A stretch of DNA of 11,584 nt from Bacillota bacterium (GCA_023458755.1 JAEWYE010000011.1:1-11584); one strand, 5' to 3'; shown: positions 1-7,320, counted from the first letter of the stretch. The notes: generated by a model from the sequence alone, not told the origin. Translations and numbers: made by a program.

Positions 1-87
1 TATGCCTATGTTTGGTACAATCAAATTCGTCCACACTCATACAACGATTTTCGAACGCCATATGAAGCAAGGTATGGATTGGCTTAA
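1..87 (+). CDS. IS3-family transposase (orfB), C-terminal fragment
   Basis: Reading from base 1 in the first frame gives 28 residues ending at the TAA at 85-87. They include WYNQIRPHSYNDFRTPYEA, the conserved tail of the rve-type DDE integrase domain of IS3-family OrfB proteins, where the YN-x-x-RPH motif follows the catalytic Glu. The gene is cut by the window edge, so the DDE residues, orfA and any programmed frameshift site lie outside. A longer open frame at 2-208 overlaps it in another frame but has no recognisable content. The IS3 assignment rests on this short but distinctive motif; the exact subgroup cannot be told. Confidence 0.75.
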   Translation, partial: YAYVWYNQIRPHSYNDFRTPYEARYGLA

Positions 88-125
88 TTTAGACAGTGGT
101 GTTACAAATTTGCTTGACCATTACA
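1..125 (+). mobile_element. Right end of an IS3-family insertion sequence (partial)
   Basis: After the transposase stop, 38 bases remain before the element appears to end. The segment at 111-125, TGCTTGACCATTACA, ends in CA as IS3-family right inverted repeats do, and resembles the ends of IS150-type elements as I remember them. From base 126 leftward-strand coding sequence of an unrelated membrane protein begins, which supports a boundary at about 125. The left end, its inverted repeat and the target duplication are outside the window, so the exact terminus is an inference. Confidence 0.6.
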
Positions 126-252
126 AAAGAATGATAAACTCAGTGATTGCCAGTGTCTCTGCGCAAATGACTGGAATTGCCATAAAGAGGATTAAGTTCC
201 ATGGCTGATTTGTTGAAAGCAGCTCCATATAATGGGTCATTGCATTACTCAC
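121..252 (-). pseudogene. Truncated membrane protein, probably DUF6803-like, cut by the IS element
   Basis: A leftward frame starts at GTG 252-250, eight bases after a GGGAGG ribosome site (261-266), and runs 43 codons to a TAA at 121-123 that lies in the IS end. The peptide begins MSNAMTHYMELL and continues with NQPWNLILFMAIPV and a second hydrophobic stretch, ending abruptly at base 126. I recall this type of N-terminus from small Bacillota membrane proteins now labelled DUF6803, but that is memory and not a search. Strong ribosome site, promoter and conserved-looking peptide argue for a real gene whose remainder lies beyond the insertion. An in-frame ATG at 240 is too far from the ribosome site. 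Function unknown; the shared promoter module ties it to the copper genes. Confidence 0.6.
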
Positions 253-261
253 ATTGTATTC

Positions 262-285
262 CTCCCATAAAATAGATTATGGGAG
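262..285 (-). promoter_or_regulatory. Leader hairpin covering the ribosome site of the truncated membrane gene
   Basis: CTCCCATAA (262-270) and TTATGGGAG (277-285) form a perfect 9-bp inverted repeat with a 6-base loop. On the leftward transcript the 3' arm contains most of the GGGAGG ribosome site. The predicted transcript start, about 7 bases after the -10 at 288-293, falls at the outer edge of the hairpin, so the mRNA would begin almost with the stem. It may mask the ribosome site, protect the 5' end, or act as a DNA operator; the sequence does not decide. Confidence 0.5.
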
Positions 286-287
286 TT

Positions 288-322
288 ATTATATGAAATT
301 GTTGTGAAGATATTATGGAAAT
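288..322 (-). promoter_or_regulatory. Promoter A: direct-repeat box plus -10, for the truncated membrane gene
   Basis: On the minus strand: ATTTCCAT (322-315), 3 bases, ATCTTCAC (311-304), 10 bases, then a perfect TATAAT (293-288). The repeat start-to-start distance is 11 bp. A further weak repeat, AATTTCAT (300-293), continues the same 11-bp phase. The upstream repeat matches the consensus ATCTTCAY at 6 of 8 positions. There is no usable -35 hexamer at 17 bp, which fits an activator-dependent promoter. It lies 35 bases before the GTG start. Confidence 0.6.
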
Positions 323-339
323 TGTTGTATTATTGCTTT

Positions 340-1737
340 CTATTCATTGTCTTTTGGCAGTGAAACTGTAAAAGTCGTTCCCTTATCCAATTCGCTCAGA
401 ACAGTGATTTTTCCTTTGTGGGATTCCACGATAGCCTTGGTTATGGTAAGACCCAGACCTGAACCTCCGGTTAGTCTGTTTCGCGACTTATCAGCCCGGT
501 AAAACCGTTCAAAAATGTAGGGGATATCCTCAGACGGGATTCCTTTGCCGCTGTCCGTGATAACTATCTCAATTGAGTTCTTTCTTTCATTAACTTGTAC
601 TTCAACATGTCCGCCTTCAGGCGTGTATTTTAAAGCATTAGAAACAAGATTGGTAATGACTTGACTGATTTTATCCTTGTCAGCCTGAATAAGCTGTGTT
701 TTCCCGGAGAAGTCCAATTGAATTCCTTTTTTGTAAAATTCAGTTTCAAAATTGTTTAGGATGTGTTGAATCAATTCTGAAACATCGAACTCAGAAATAG
801 TCAACGTGGCGTTTTCCGCTTCAAACCGTTCCAGTTTTTCCAGATCCCCCACGAGCCGGTTAATCCGGATGATTTCTTCATGACAGCTTTCAAGTCGTTC
901 ACCGCTCGGCTCCCAAATACCGTCAATCATTGCTTCCAATGAGCTTTGCAGGTTGGCCAGTGGAGTCCTTAATTCATGCGCAACATCAGCGGCCATCCGC
1001 TTTCTTAAAAGCTGCTGCTTTTCTAAAGAATCAGCCAGATGATTGATGGTATCGGTCAATTGCATAATTTCTCGTGTACCGGATTTCTCTGTTATTCTTT
1101 GCTTGAAATTGCCTTTTGCTATTTGGCCTGCCGCATTGACAGACTTTGAAATCGGTCCGCTTACCCTTTTTGCCATGAAGGTGCCAAGTAGCAAAGCAAG
1201 TGCAAGAGAAATAAATCCTATTGCAATCAGAATTTGATTGATGTTATTTAAAAAAGTGATGTCATTGTCTGTGAAATAGTAAGGACCGTAATATCCCATT
1301 TCGGCATGTCCAACTTCTTTATTGTTTACTTTTACAGGATAGTTCGTTTGCTCGTATCCACCTTTGAAATTAGGATAATGGCTGAGCATATTATCGGACA
1401 TGTGTGAAAGCATTTGCGCACAAAGGCCGTTATTATGAATGGTGGCATCCCATATTGTGTTTCCTTTTTCATCCTTCACTTTCATAATGATACCTTGTTC
1501 CAGTGCATTTACGCCAATGTTTTCAATTGCATTTTTGTTCCAAATGCCATTCGAAGTGCTATATTGCTTTTCAATAAGGCCTACAAATGAGACATTTTTC
1601 TGTTCCCGTTCTTTTATGACATAGTTTTGAAACTGAGTTTGTAATAGGACATTGATGCATAGACTGATTAGTGCGACAAGCAGAAGAGCCATCACCGCAT
1701 AGGAAAAGGATAATTTTGTCCTTAAACTGAATTTCAT
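340..1737 (-). CDS. Membrane sensor histidine kinase of the copper-linked two-component system
   Basis: A 465-residue two-pass sensor kinase. A membrane segment spans about residues 10-32, an outer sensor domain about 33-166, a second membrane segment about 167-189, then HAMP, HisKA with phospho-acceptor His254 in the DVAHELRTPL motif, and HATPase_c with the N box (ITNLVSNALKYT, 361-372), G1 (DSGKGI, 395-400) and G2 (GGSGLGL, 424-430). It is full length for the BaeS/CusS-like type. The outer domain holds a cluster of possible soft-metal ligands: His101, Cys106, Met109, His112, Met113, Met117, His120. The chosen ATG follows the regulator's TAA by one base and uses GGAGG in the regulator's last codons. 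An ATG at 1770 would overlap the regulator and lacks a ribosome site. The stimulus is inferred to be copper or envelope redox state from gene context. Confidence 0.9.
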   Translation of the reverse strand: MKFSLRTKLSFSYAVMALLLVALISLCINVLLQTQFQNYVIKEREQKNVSFVGLIEKQYSTSNGIWNKNAIENIGVNALEQGIIMKVKDEKGNTIWDATIHNNGLCAQMLSHMSDNMLSHYPNFKGGYEQTNYPVKVNNKEVGHAEMGYYGPYYFTDNDITFLNNINQILIAIGFISLALALLLGTFMAKRVSGPISKSVNAAGQIAKGNFKQRITEKSGTREIMQLTDTINHLADSLEKQQLLRKRMAADVAHELRTPLANLQSSLEAMIDGIWEPSGERLESCHEEIIRINRLVGDLEKLERFEAENATLTISEFDVSELIQHILNNFETEFYKKGIQLDFSGKTQLIQADKDKISQVITNLVSNALKYTPEGGHVEVQVNERKNSIEIVITDSGKGIPSEDIPYIFERFYRADKSRNRLTGGSGLGLTITKAIVESHKGKITVLSELDKGTTFTVSLPKDNE

Positions 1738-1738
1738 T

Positions 1739-2431
1739 TTAACTGCCTCCGAACTTATATCCAACCCCATGAACTGTCAGAATGAACTCAGGGCTTTTGG
1801 TATTCGTCTCTATTTTTTGCCGAATATTTTTAATGTTGGTATCAATAACTCTGTCAAATCCATCAAAGTCCGCCCCGCTGACAATGGTAATCAATTCATC
1901 ACGAGTAAAAACCTTATTGGGGTGCTTTGCTAAGGTGTATATTATTTTAAATTCGTTTGGAGTCACATTAACCCAATTTCCGTCCTTTTTTACATCCCGT
2001 GCAGCAAAATCAATAATCAGTTCATCATTGTGAAAGGAGAGAACCTCCGGGGAATCGCTTTCCGCTCTGCGCAAAATCGCTTCCACTCTTGCGATAAGCT
2101 GCCTTGGGCTGAAAGGCTTTGTAACATAGTCATCCGCGCCGATGCGAAGCCCCTGAAGAATGTTTTCTTCTTCAACTTTAGCGGTCAGCATAATAATAGG
2201 AATAGTCGACTTTTGACGAAGAGTCTTACAGATTTCCACTCCGGTGGTATCTGGAAGCATCCAGTCTAAAATGATTAATGAAGGGTTTTTCTGATCGAAT
2301 TTTTCATAAGCTTCCTTCCCGTTATATGCCGCATAAACAATGTAACCGCTTTTTTCGAGATAGGATTTTACAACATCTACAATTTTGGACTCATCATCCA
2401 CAATTAGAATACGCTTTGTATTACTGCTCAT
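1739..2431 (-). CDS. OmpR/PhoB-family response regulator
   Basis: A 230-residue regulator with a receiver domain at about residues 6-122: acidic pair Asp12-Asp13, phospho-acceptor Asp56 in IILDWMLP, Thr83 and Lys105. A winged-helix Trans_reg_C domain follows (about 130-228), ending in the typical VHGVGYKF. It pairs with the kinase encoded directly downstream, whose start lies one base past this stop. ATG at 2431 is preceded by AGGCAGGTG and matches the usual N-terminus (KRILIVDDES). A TTG-started extension to 2497 would add 22 residues that read through a hairpin and is unlikely. Members of this family bind direct repeats spaced 10-11 bp; the five ATCTTCAY repeat boxes in this window, one before its own operon, are its likely targets (inference). 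Confidence 0.92.
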   Translation of the reverse strand: MSSNTKRILIVDDESKIVDVVKSYLEKSGYIVYAAYNGKEAYEKFDQKNPSLIILDWMLPDTTGVEICKTLRQKSTIPIIMLTAKVEEENILQGLRIGADDYVTKPFSPRQLIARVEAILRRAESDSPEVLSFHNDELIIDFAARDVKKDGNWVNVTPNEFKIIYTLAKHPNKVFTRDELITIVSGADFDGFDRVIDTNIKNIRQKIETNTKSPEFILTVHGVGYKFGGS

Positions 2432-2453
2432 TTTAACACCTGCCTCTAAAGAT

Positions 2454-2480
2454 AGAAGCTCCTCATCACAAGGAGCTTCT
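2454..2480 (-). other. Hairpin in the copZ-regulator gap
   Basis: AGAAGCTCC (2454-2462) and GGAGCTTCT (2472-2480) form a perfect 9-bp stem with a 9-base loop. On the leftward transcript it lies 22 bases before the response regulator start and is followed by ATCTTTAG, a poor U tract, so it is at most a weak terminator. It may be a partial attenuator or an mRNA processing or stability element that sets regulator and kinase levels below those of the copper proteins. Confidence 0.45.
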
Positions 2481-2504
2481 GCTTTTTCTATGGCCAATTT
2501 TTTT

Positions 2505-2521
2505 GGTGTTTTGTAAACACC
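2505..2521. other. Short palindrome after copZ
   Basis: GGTGTTT (2505-2511) and AAACACC (2515-2521) form a 7-bp inverted repeat around a 3-base centre, 15 bases past the copZ stop. On the leftward transcript it could form a tight triloop hairpin followed by seven A residues, which is not a terminator. It could equally be a DNA operator. It does not match the CopY or CsoR operator patterns I know. Confidence 0.35.
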
Positions 2522-2535
2522 TTGGAATTAGCATT

Positions 2536-2562
2536 ATTATACCACATCGTAACCTTGATCAA
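2536..2562 (-). promoter_or_regulatory. Possible internal promoter for the regulator-kinase pair
   Basis: On the minus strand TTGATC (2562-2557) and TATAAT (2541-2536) are separated by 15 bases, overlapping the end and stop codon of copZ. The -10 is perfect, but the spacer is two bases short of ideal. If active it would give the two-component genes a basal supply independent of the upstream box promoter. Confidence 0.25.
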
Positions 2563-2749
2563 TAATAGCTTCTTTAATTTTTTCGATTGTAACTTTATCC
2601 GAATTGTACTCGACCATAACCTTCTTGTTTTCTAAATCAACGGAAACATTATCTACTCCGTTTAATTCACCTACTGATTTCTTGACCGCGTGTACGCAGT
2701 GGCTGCAAGACATTCCGTTGACATCCAATGTGTTTGAAATTTTTGACAT
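2537..2749 (-). CDS. copZ: CopZ-like copper chaperone
   Basis: A 70-residue single HMA domain, the usual size of cytosolic CopZ chaperones. The metal site is GMSCSHC (Cys15 and Cys18), placed in the first loop of the beta-alpha-beta-beta-alpha-beta fold, and the chain ends with the typical QGYDVV. CopZ proteins carry Cu(I) and deliver it to the HMA domains or membrane entry site of CopA. The start lies 13 bases after the copA stop behind a GAAGG ribosome site, so the two are certainly co-transcribed. The His in the Cys-x-His-Cys spacing is common in Bacillota chaperones. Copper is favoured over other soft metals because of the CopA type next door. Confidence 0.92.
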   Translation of the reverse strand: MSKISNTLDVNGMSCSHCVHAVKKSVGELNGVDNVSVDLENKKVMVEYNSDKVTIEKIKEAIIDQGYDVV

Positions 2750-2762
2750 AAGAATACCTTCA

Positions 2763-5240
2763 TTACTTTTTTATTTTCCATTCCGGATTGAGTGCCGATG
2801 AGCCAGGTTTCTGATTCTCTATATTATCTTTACCGGGATTATATCGCTTTAAGCTGAGTGAATTTGTAACAACAGAGACTGAGCTGAATGCCATTGCACC
2901 GCCTGCAATCATAGGGTTTAAAAATCCGAACGCAGCAAAGGGAATTCCGATGATGTTATAGAAAAACGCCCAAAATAAATTTTGTTTGATTTTAAGCATC
3001 GTTTTTCGGGAAAGACGGATTGCAGCTGGGATAGTTCTCAGATCACCGCGCATAAGTGTTATGTCAGCGGCTTCAATGGCAACATCGGTTCCCGTGCCAA
3101 TTGCCATGCCGATGTCAGCTGTTGCGAGCGCAGGAGCATCGTTAATCCCATCGCCAACCATTGCCACGACTTTGCCGGATTTCTTGAGTTTTTCGACTTC
3201 TGCCGCCTTGTTTTCCGGCAGTACCTCGGCTAAGACATTTTTTACTCCGACCTGCTTTGCAATTGCATTTGCTGTCCTCTGATTGTCGCCGGTTATCATG
3301 TAAACGTCAATACCCATCTTTTGCAAATCCTCAATCGCTTCCTTGGAATTCTCTTTGAGTGTGTCCGCAACTGCGATGACAGCTTCCATTTTATAATCAA
3401 CTGCCATCAGCATTGCGGTTTTACCGTCGTTTTCTAAGGATTCCAATGTGGCATTGATTTGGCCGATATCAATATTCATTCCTGACATGAGTTTGCGTGT
3501 ACCCATAAAAATAGTTTTTCCTTTATAGACAGCGTTCACTCCTCTACCTGGGATAGTCTCAAATTTATCGGGGTCTGGAATCGTCCCAAGTCGTTTTTTT
3601 CCGTCTTCATAGATTGCGACACCCAGTGGATGTTCTGATTTTTTCTCTGTGATGGAGGCCAATTGAAGCAATTCTTTTTGATCTAAACTACCCAATGAGA
3701 TCACATCGGTCACTTCCGGCTGACCTTTCGTGATGGTACCTGTTTTATCCAACACGACAGCATTTAACTTATACGCTGTTTCAAGGTGTTCTCCACCCTT
3801 GATGAGAATGCCGTTTTCCGCGCCTTTTCCGGTACCTACCATGATTGCAGTTGGTGTGGCAAGCCCCAGCGCGCACGGGCAGGCAATGACAAGCACCGCA
3901 ACCGAGCTGACAATTGCTTTCGTTAGATCTCCGGTAGAGAAAAACCAGAGGAGAAAAGTCAATACAGCAATTCCAATTACAACAGGAACGAATATTCCCG
4001 CAACTTTGTCTGCAATTTTCTGAATCGGAGCCTTAGAACCCTGTGCATCTTCTACCATTTTGACAATCTGAGAAAGAACGGTGTCTTTTCCGATTTTGGT
4101 TGCTTCAAATTTGAATGTGCCGAATTTGTTTATTGTTGCACCTATGCAAAGGTCCCCAGCTTTCTTTTCTACAGGAAGGCTTTCACCGGTCAGCATGGAT
4201 TCATCAATAGAAGAGCTGCCCTCAATAATTTTTCCATCGACCGGAATTTTTTCACCCGGTCGGACAACAACGATATCTCCGGTTTCTACTTCTTCAATTG
4301 GTATATCCACTTCTGTACTGTTACGGATGACGCTTGCGGTTTTGGCCTGAAGACCCATTAGCTTTTTGATTGCCTCCGAGGTTTTGCCTTTTGCGGTGGC
4401 TTCCATGAACTTTCCGAGCAGAATCAATGTAATAATAACTGCTGATGCTTCAAAATAGAGGTCTTTCATGCCGCCCATTTTGGCAGGCTCAAAAAAGACA
4501 TTATATAAACTGAAGAAATAGGCAGCCGATGTTCCCATTGAGATTAGAACGTCCATATTGGAACTTCCCGAGCGCAATGCGTAGAAAGCATGCTTGTAGA
4601 ATCGGAAACCGATAATAAACTGAATTGGCGTTGCAATCGCCAGTTGGAAATACGCATTATGCAAAAATGGGACATCTATACTCAACATAGATAGAATCAT
4701 TGCCAGCAGAAGCGGGGAACTTAAAATAATGGAAGCGATTAACGTAGTTTTCAGTTTCTTAATTTCTTTTTCCCGCTCTGCTTTTTCCCTGTCCTGTGTG
4801 AGGTCTTCTGCTTTTTGCGCTCCATATCCGATCGACTCAACCGCTTTTATTATTTCAGAAATTTTAATCTCTGACGGATCAAATTCCACCGTAGCTTTTT
4901 CCGTCGTGAGGTTCACATTGGCTTTACTCACTCCACTCAGTTTGCTCAACTGTTTCTCTATTCTGGCAGAACAGGCCGCACATGACATGCCAGTGATTTT
5001 TAAATCCGCCTTATTTGCATTTTTTTCTGTCTCTTTAATTACAGAATAGCCAAGCTTGTCTATGATTTCTTCAATTTTGTCAGTGCTTACCTTCGCATTG
5101 TCAAATTCGACAGTCGCTCTTTCCATAGCGAAGTTTACATTTGCAGATTGAACTCCTTCCAGTTTGCTTAAACCTTTTTCTATTCTTAATGCACATGCAG
5201 CACAGGACATACCTGCTATTTTTATTGTCTTCCTGCTCAT
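2763..5240 (-). CDS. copA: Copper-exporting P1B-type ATPase CopA
   Basis: An 825-residue P1B-1 ATPase, full length. Two N-terminal HMA domains carry GMSCAAC sites (Cys13/Cys16 and Cys87/Cys90). Next come the membrane helices, the actuator TGES loop (351-354), the transmembrane CPC (454-456), the phosphorylation site DKTGT (Asp498), the SEHPLG nucleotide motif (His537-Pro538) and the hinge GDGINDAP (696-703). The last helices hold Tyr761-Asn762 and Met783-x-x-Ser786-Ser787. CPC with YN and MxxSS is the Cu(I)/Ag(I) signature, as opposed to zinc or cobalt types. It pumps Cu(I) out of the cytosol using ATP. GGAGG sits 8 bases before the ATG. A 109-base AT-rich gap (5241-5349) separates it from the upstream gene; I see no clear terminator, box or CsoR/CopY site there. 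Confidence 0.96.
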   Translation of the reverse strand: MSRKTIKIAGMSCAACALRIEKGLSKLEGVQSANVNFAMERATVEFDNAKVSTDKIEEIIDKLGYSVIKETEKNANKADLKITGMSCAACSARIEKQLSKLSGVSKANVNLTTEKATVEFDPSEIKISEIIKAVESIGYGAQKAEDLTQDREKAEREKEIKKLKTTLIASIILSSPLLLAMILSMLSIDVPFLHNAYFQLAIATPIQFIIGFRFYKHAFYALRSGSSNMDVLISMGTSAAYFFSLYNVFFEPAKMGGMKDLYFEASAVIITLILLGKFMEATAKGKTSEAIKKLMGLQAKTASVIRNSTEVDIPIEEVETGDIVVVRPGEKIPVDGKIIEGSSSIDESMLTGESLPVEKKAGDLCIGATINKFGTFKFEATKIGKDTVLSQIVKMVEDAQGSKAPIQKIADKVAGIFVPVVIGIAVLTFLLWFFSTGDLTKAIVSSVAVLVIACPCALGLATPTAIMVGTGKGAENGILIKGGEHLETAYKLNAVVLDKTGTITKGQPEVTDVISLGSLDQKELLQLASITEKKSEHPLGVAIYEDGKKRLGTIPDPDKFETIPGRGVNAVYKGKTIFMGTRKLMSGMNIDIGQINATLESLENDGKTAMLMAVDYKMEAVIAVADTLKENSKEAIEDLQKMGIDVYMITGDNQRTANAIAKQVGVKNVLAEVLPENKAAEVEKLKKSGKVVAMVGDGINDAPALATADIGMAIGTGTDVAIEAADITLMRGDLRTIPAAIRLSRKTMLKIKQNLFWAFFYNIIGIPFAAFGFLNPMIAGGAMAFSSVSVVTNSLSLKRYNPGKDNIENQKPGSSALNPEWKIKK

Positions 5241-5349
5241 TATTTAATCCTCCGAAAGCATAATATCATGTTTTTACAGACCATTATATTTTCAATTTAT
5301 CAATCTCTTTGAGTACATTTTACAAAAACTGGTGCTCTACTACTAAAAT

Positions 5350-7212
5350 CTAACCGCAGCATCCGCCTCCGCCTGCACTGCCGCCCACGGGGGTATAGTT
5401 CGCAACCTCTTTTTTGATTGCATTCAGGTCAACCTTGCTCAAATCATCCACTACTTTCACATATCCATGCAGCATTCCCATGCTGCACTGGAAGGTAAAA
5501 TCCGTTTGAGGGGAGATAAGGGGCGTTTCCTTTTGTGAGGTTAAATCGAGCTGACCGTTAAATTCAGGGAATACAATCGTGCTGTTGCACCCGGTTAATT
5601 GACTGGCATTGAATTTTATCTTTGCAGGCACGCCTTTTTGCAGAACGACAACCGCCGGAGTATAGCCCTGACCATCTACCGTAACCGTTACATCCTGCTC
5701 GTTGCCGCTAATTTTAGCCACCCCGATTTGATCTGTAGGAATCTTGCCGCCCGCAAATTTCGCTGGAGTAGGGCCACAGCAACCTCCGCCAACCGCAGCG
5801 CTGGGAATGGAATTGTCCGATTGTGCAGTATCCTTTGCTGATATATTTGTTAAATCCGAAACCACTGAAATGTTGCTGCTGATCATGCCCATCCAGCAGG
5901 TGTATGGGATACTACCGGTTTCCTGCGGGGTAAAGTCAATTTCATTATTACCTGGCTCCAAGGTTTTAGAAATATTGTACTTAGGAATCGTTACTGTTTT
6001 ATTACAGCCATTGATCTCATTCGCATCGGCCTGAATCGTCCATTTGACAGGAATCCCTTTCTGGACGATAAATGGGGTATATCTGCCTGACTGCAATTTT
6101 GTTGTTACAACTTGAACATTGCCCTCTATTTTTGCAACATTGCCTGAACTGGACGCCTGAGTGGCAACCTCACTTGCAAAGCTGATACCGGATAGGGCAA
6201 GTCCTCTGCCGAGCATGATAACACCTAGAAGCATAACAAGGACTGCACTGAACCTCATCATTTTATGGGTAAACTTGCTGCTTAATAATGAACTAATCGC
6301 GCCAAATCCAAACATGAGAGGAACGGTTCCCAGACTAAAGACAAACATGGAAGTCGCGCCTGCTATAAAGCTGCCCGTGCCTAATGCATAAATCTGCATT
6401 GCTTGAAGCGGGCCGCAGGGCATCAGGCCATTTAAGAGACCCACTAAGAACGGGCCATGTTTTCCAGCGTTATGGAGTTTATTACCAAATATTTTTGGCA
6501 TGTGTGGGTTAAACTTGCGAAGCCATGGGAAAATGTTTAACATATTCAGTCCCATGATTACCATGAATATCCCGGATAAGATGGCGACTATTCCTTTTGC
6601 GGTACCTGAAAAACTAACGGCGGAGCCCAACGCACCGACAATTCCGCCGATGACTGTATAGGAAATGACCCTGCCCGCATTATACATTAGGCTCGGTTTA
6701 AGTTTTGACCATTTGCTTGAATCATTTTCTGTGAATTTATATGACACGCACTGGGAGAGGTTGATTCCGCCGCACATGGCCACGCAGTGGAGAGAAGTAA
6801 TCAAACCCACTACGAACAAAATTCCGTATCCCATATTCTGTGATACACTTGGAATAAAATTAAAGCCAATCGTATTATTGATGATTAGATATCCCGCGAA
6901 AAGAATTATTGCAATTCCTATCAATTGGTTAATCTTTAGTTTTTCGTTGTGGTTCGTTTCATTTTTATTAGATATGGTTTTTATATTTTGTTCGCTTTTT
7001 ACTTTGTAATCCAATTTTTCAATGGCTTCAATGATCTTTTTCATAGAAGTGATTTGTGGATCGTAAGTTACTTTTGCTGTTGAGTTGCTATAACTTACCT
7101 TTACATCTTTGATGCCCGCCATTTTTTTTAAACCGTTTTCAATTCTCATTTCACAGTTGATACATGTCATGCCATCTATATTCAGAACTTTTTGAATCAG
7201 ATTCTGTTCCAT
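5350..7212 (-). CDS. HMA / SafE-like membrane domain / double cupredoxin-like fusion protein
   Basis: A 620-residue multidomain protein. Residues 1-75 are an HMA domain with GMTCINC (Cys17, Cys20). After one membrane segment (about 96-114) comes a SafE/DsbD_2-type membrane domain (about 125-345) with LHCVAMCGG (Cys143, Cys147) and GLMPCGP (Cys266), the conserved core of the COG2836 family. Two cupredoxin-like domains follow, about 365-452 and 505-588. Each has a Gly-Cys-Asn (Cys403; Cys542) and a Cys-x-Met-Gly-Met (Cys439/Met441/Met443; Cys576/Met578/Met580) in place of the His-rich plastocyanin site. A Gly-rich GGGCCG linker (Cys478-Cys479) and a GGGGCCG tail (Cys618-Cys619) add vicinal Cys pairs. 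It is probably a membrane copper-handling protein with an inner HMA and outer cupredoxin domains; direction of transport is unknown. ATG follows GGGGGAT. First gene of the copper operon. Confidence 0.85.
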   Translation of the reverse strand: MEQNLIQKVLNIDGMTCINCEMRIENGLKKMAGIKDVKVSYSNSTAKVTYDPQITSMKKIIEAIEKLDYKVKSEQNIKTISNKNETNHNEKLKINQLIGIAIILFAGYLIINNTIGFNFIPSVSQNMGYGILFVVGLITSLHCVAMCGGINLSQCVSYKFTENDSSKWSKLKPSLMYNAGRVISYTVIGGIVGALGSAVSFSGTAKGIVAILSGIFMVIMGLNMLNIFPWLRKFNPHMPKIFGNKLHNAGKHGPFLVGLLNGLMPCGPLQAMQIYALGTGSFIAGATSMFVFSLGTVPLMFGFGAISSLLSSKFTHKMMRFSAVLVMLLGVIMLGRGLALSGISFASEVATQASSSGNVAKIEGNVQVVTTKLQSGRYTPFIVQKGIPVKWTIQADANEINGCNKTVTIPKYNISKTLEPGNNEIDFTPQETGSIPYTCWMGMISSNISVVSDLTNISAKDTAQSDNSIPSAAVGGGCCGPTPAKFAGGKIPTDQIGVAKISGNEQDVTVTVDGQGYTPAVVVLQKGVPAKIKFNASQLTGCNSTIVFPEFNGQLDLTSQKETPLISPQTDFTFQCSMGMLHGYVKVVDDLSKVDLNAIKKEVANYTPVGGSAGGGGCCG

Positions 7213-7263
7213 ATATTATCCCCCATGCAGATAAATTCTTGATTCCATTCATTTGTTGGTCCT

Positions 7264-7298
7264 ATGTTATCAATTCGTTATGAAGATTTAATGAAGAT
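7264..7298 (-). promoter_or_regulatory. Promoter B: direct-repeat box plus -10, for the copper/two-component operon
   Basis: On the minus strand: ATCTTCAT (7298-7291), TAA, ATCTTCAT (7287-7280), 10 bases, then TAACAT (7269-7264) as -10 (4 of 6 matches). Both repeats are perfect and 11 bp apart. It lies 51 bases before the ATG of the HMA/SafE/cupredoxin gene and downstream of the DUF2318 terminator, so it should start the five-gene operon including the response regulator itself, giving autoregulation. Confidence 0.7.
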
Positions 7299-7320
7299 TT
7301 TAATGAATTGTCAATTTAAT

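Noticed and set aside
2..208. 68-codon open frame at the left edge
   Set aside because: It overlaps the recognisable IS3 transposase tail in a different frame and crosses the IS boundary; its translation has no recognisable motif.
295..328. Direct repeat GAAATTGTTGT at 295-305 and 318-328
   Set aside because: Real, but 23 bp apart and overlapping promoter A; better explained by the 11-bp phased repeats of the box. No sign of it at the other four promoters.
1738..1770. Earlier ATG for the sensor kinase, overlapping the regulator
   Set aside because: No ribosome site precedes it, while ATG 1737 is well placed after GGAGG.
2432..2497. 22-residue N-terminal extension of the response regulator from TTG 2497
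   Set aside because: It lacks a ribosome site, runs through a hairpin, and the ATG at 2431 gives the standard receiver-domain start.
5385..5400. G-rich stretch reminiscent of a CsoR operator half (CCCACGGGGGTATA)
   Set aside because: It lies in the coding end of the cupredoxin fusion protein, is explained by Gly/Pro/Val codons, and is not a good two-sided CsoR palindrome.
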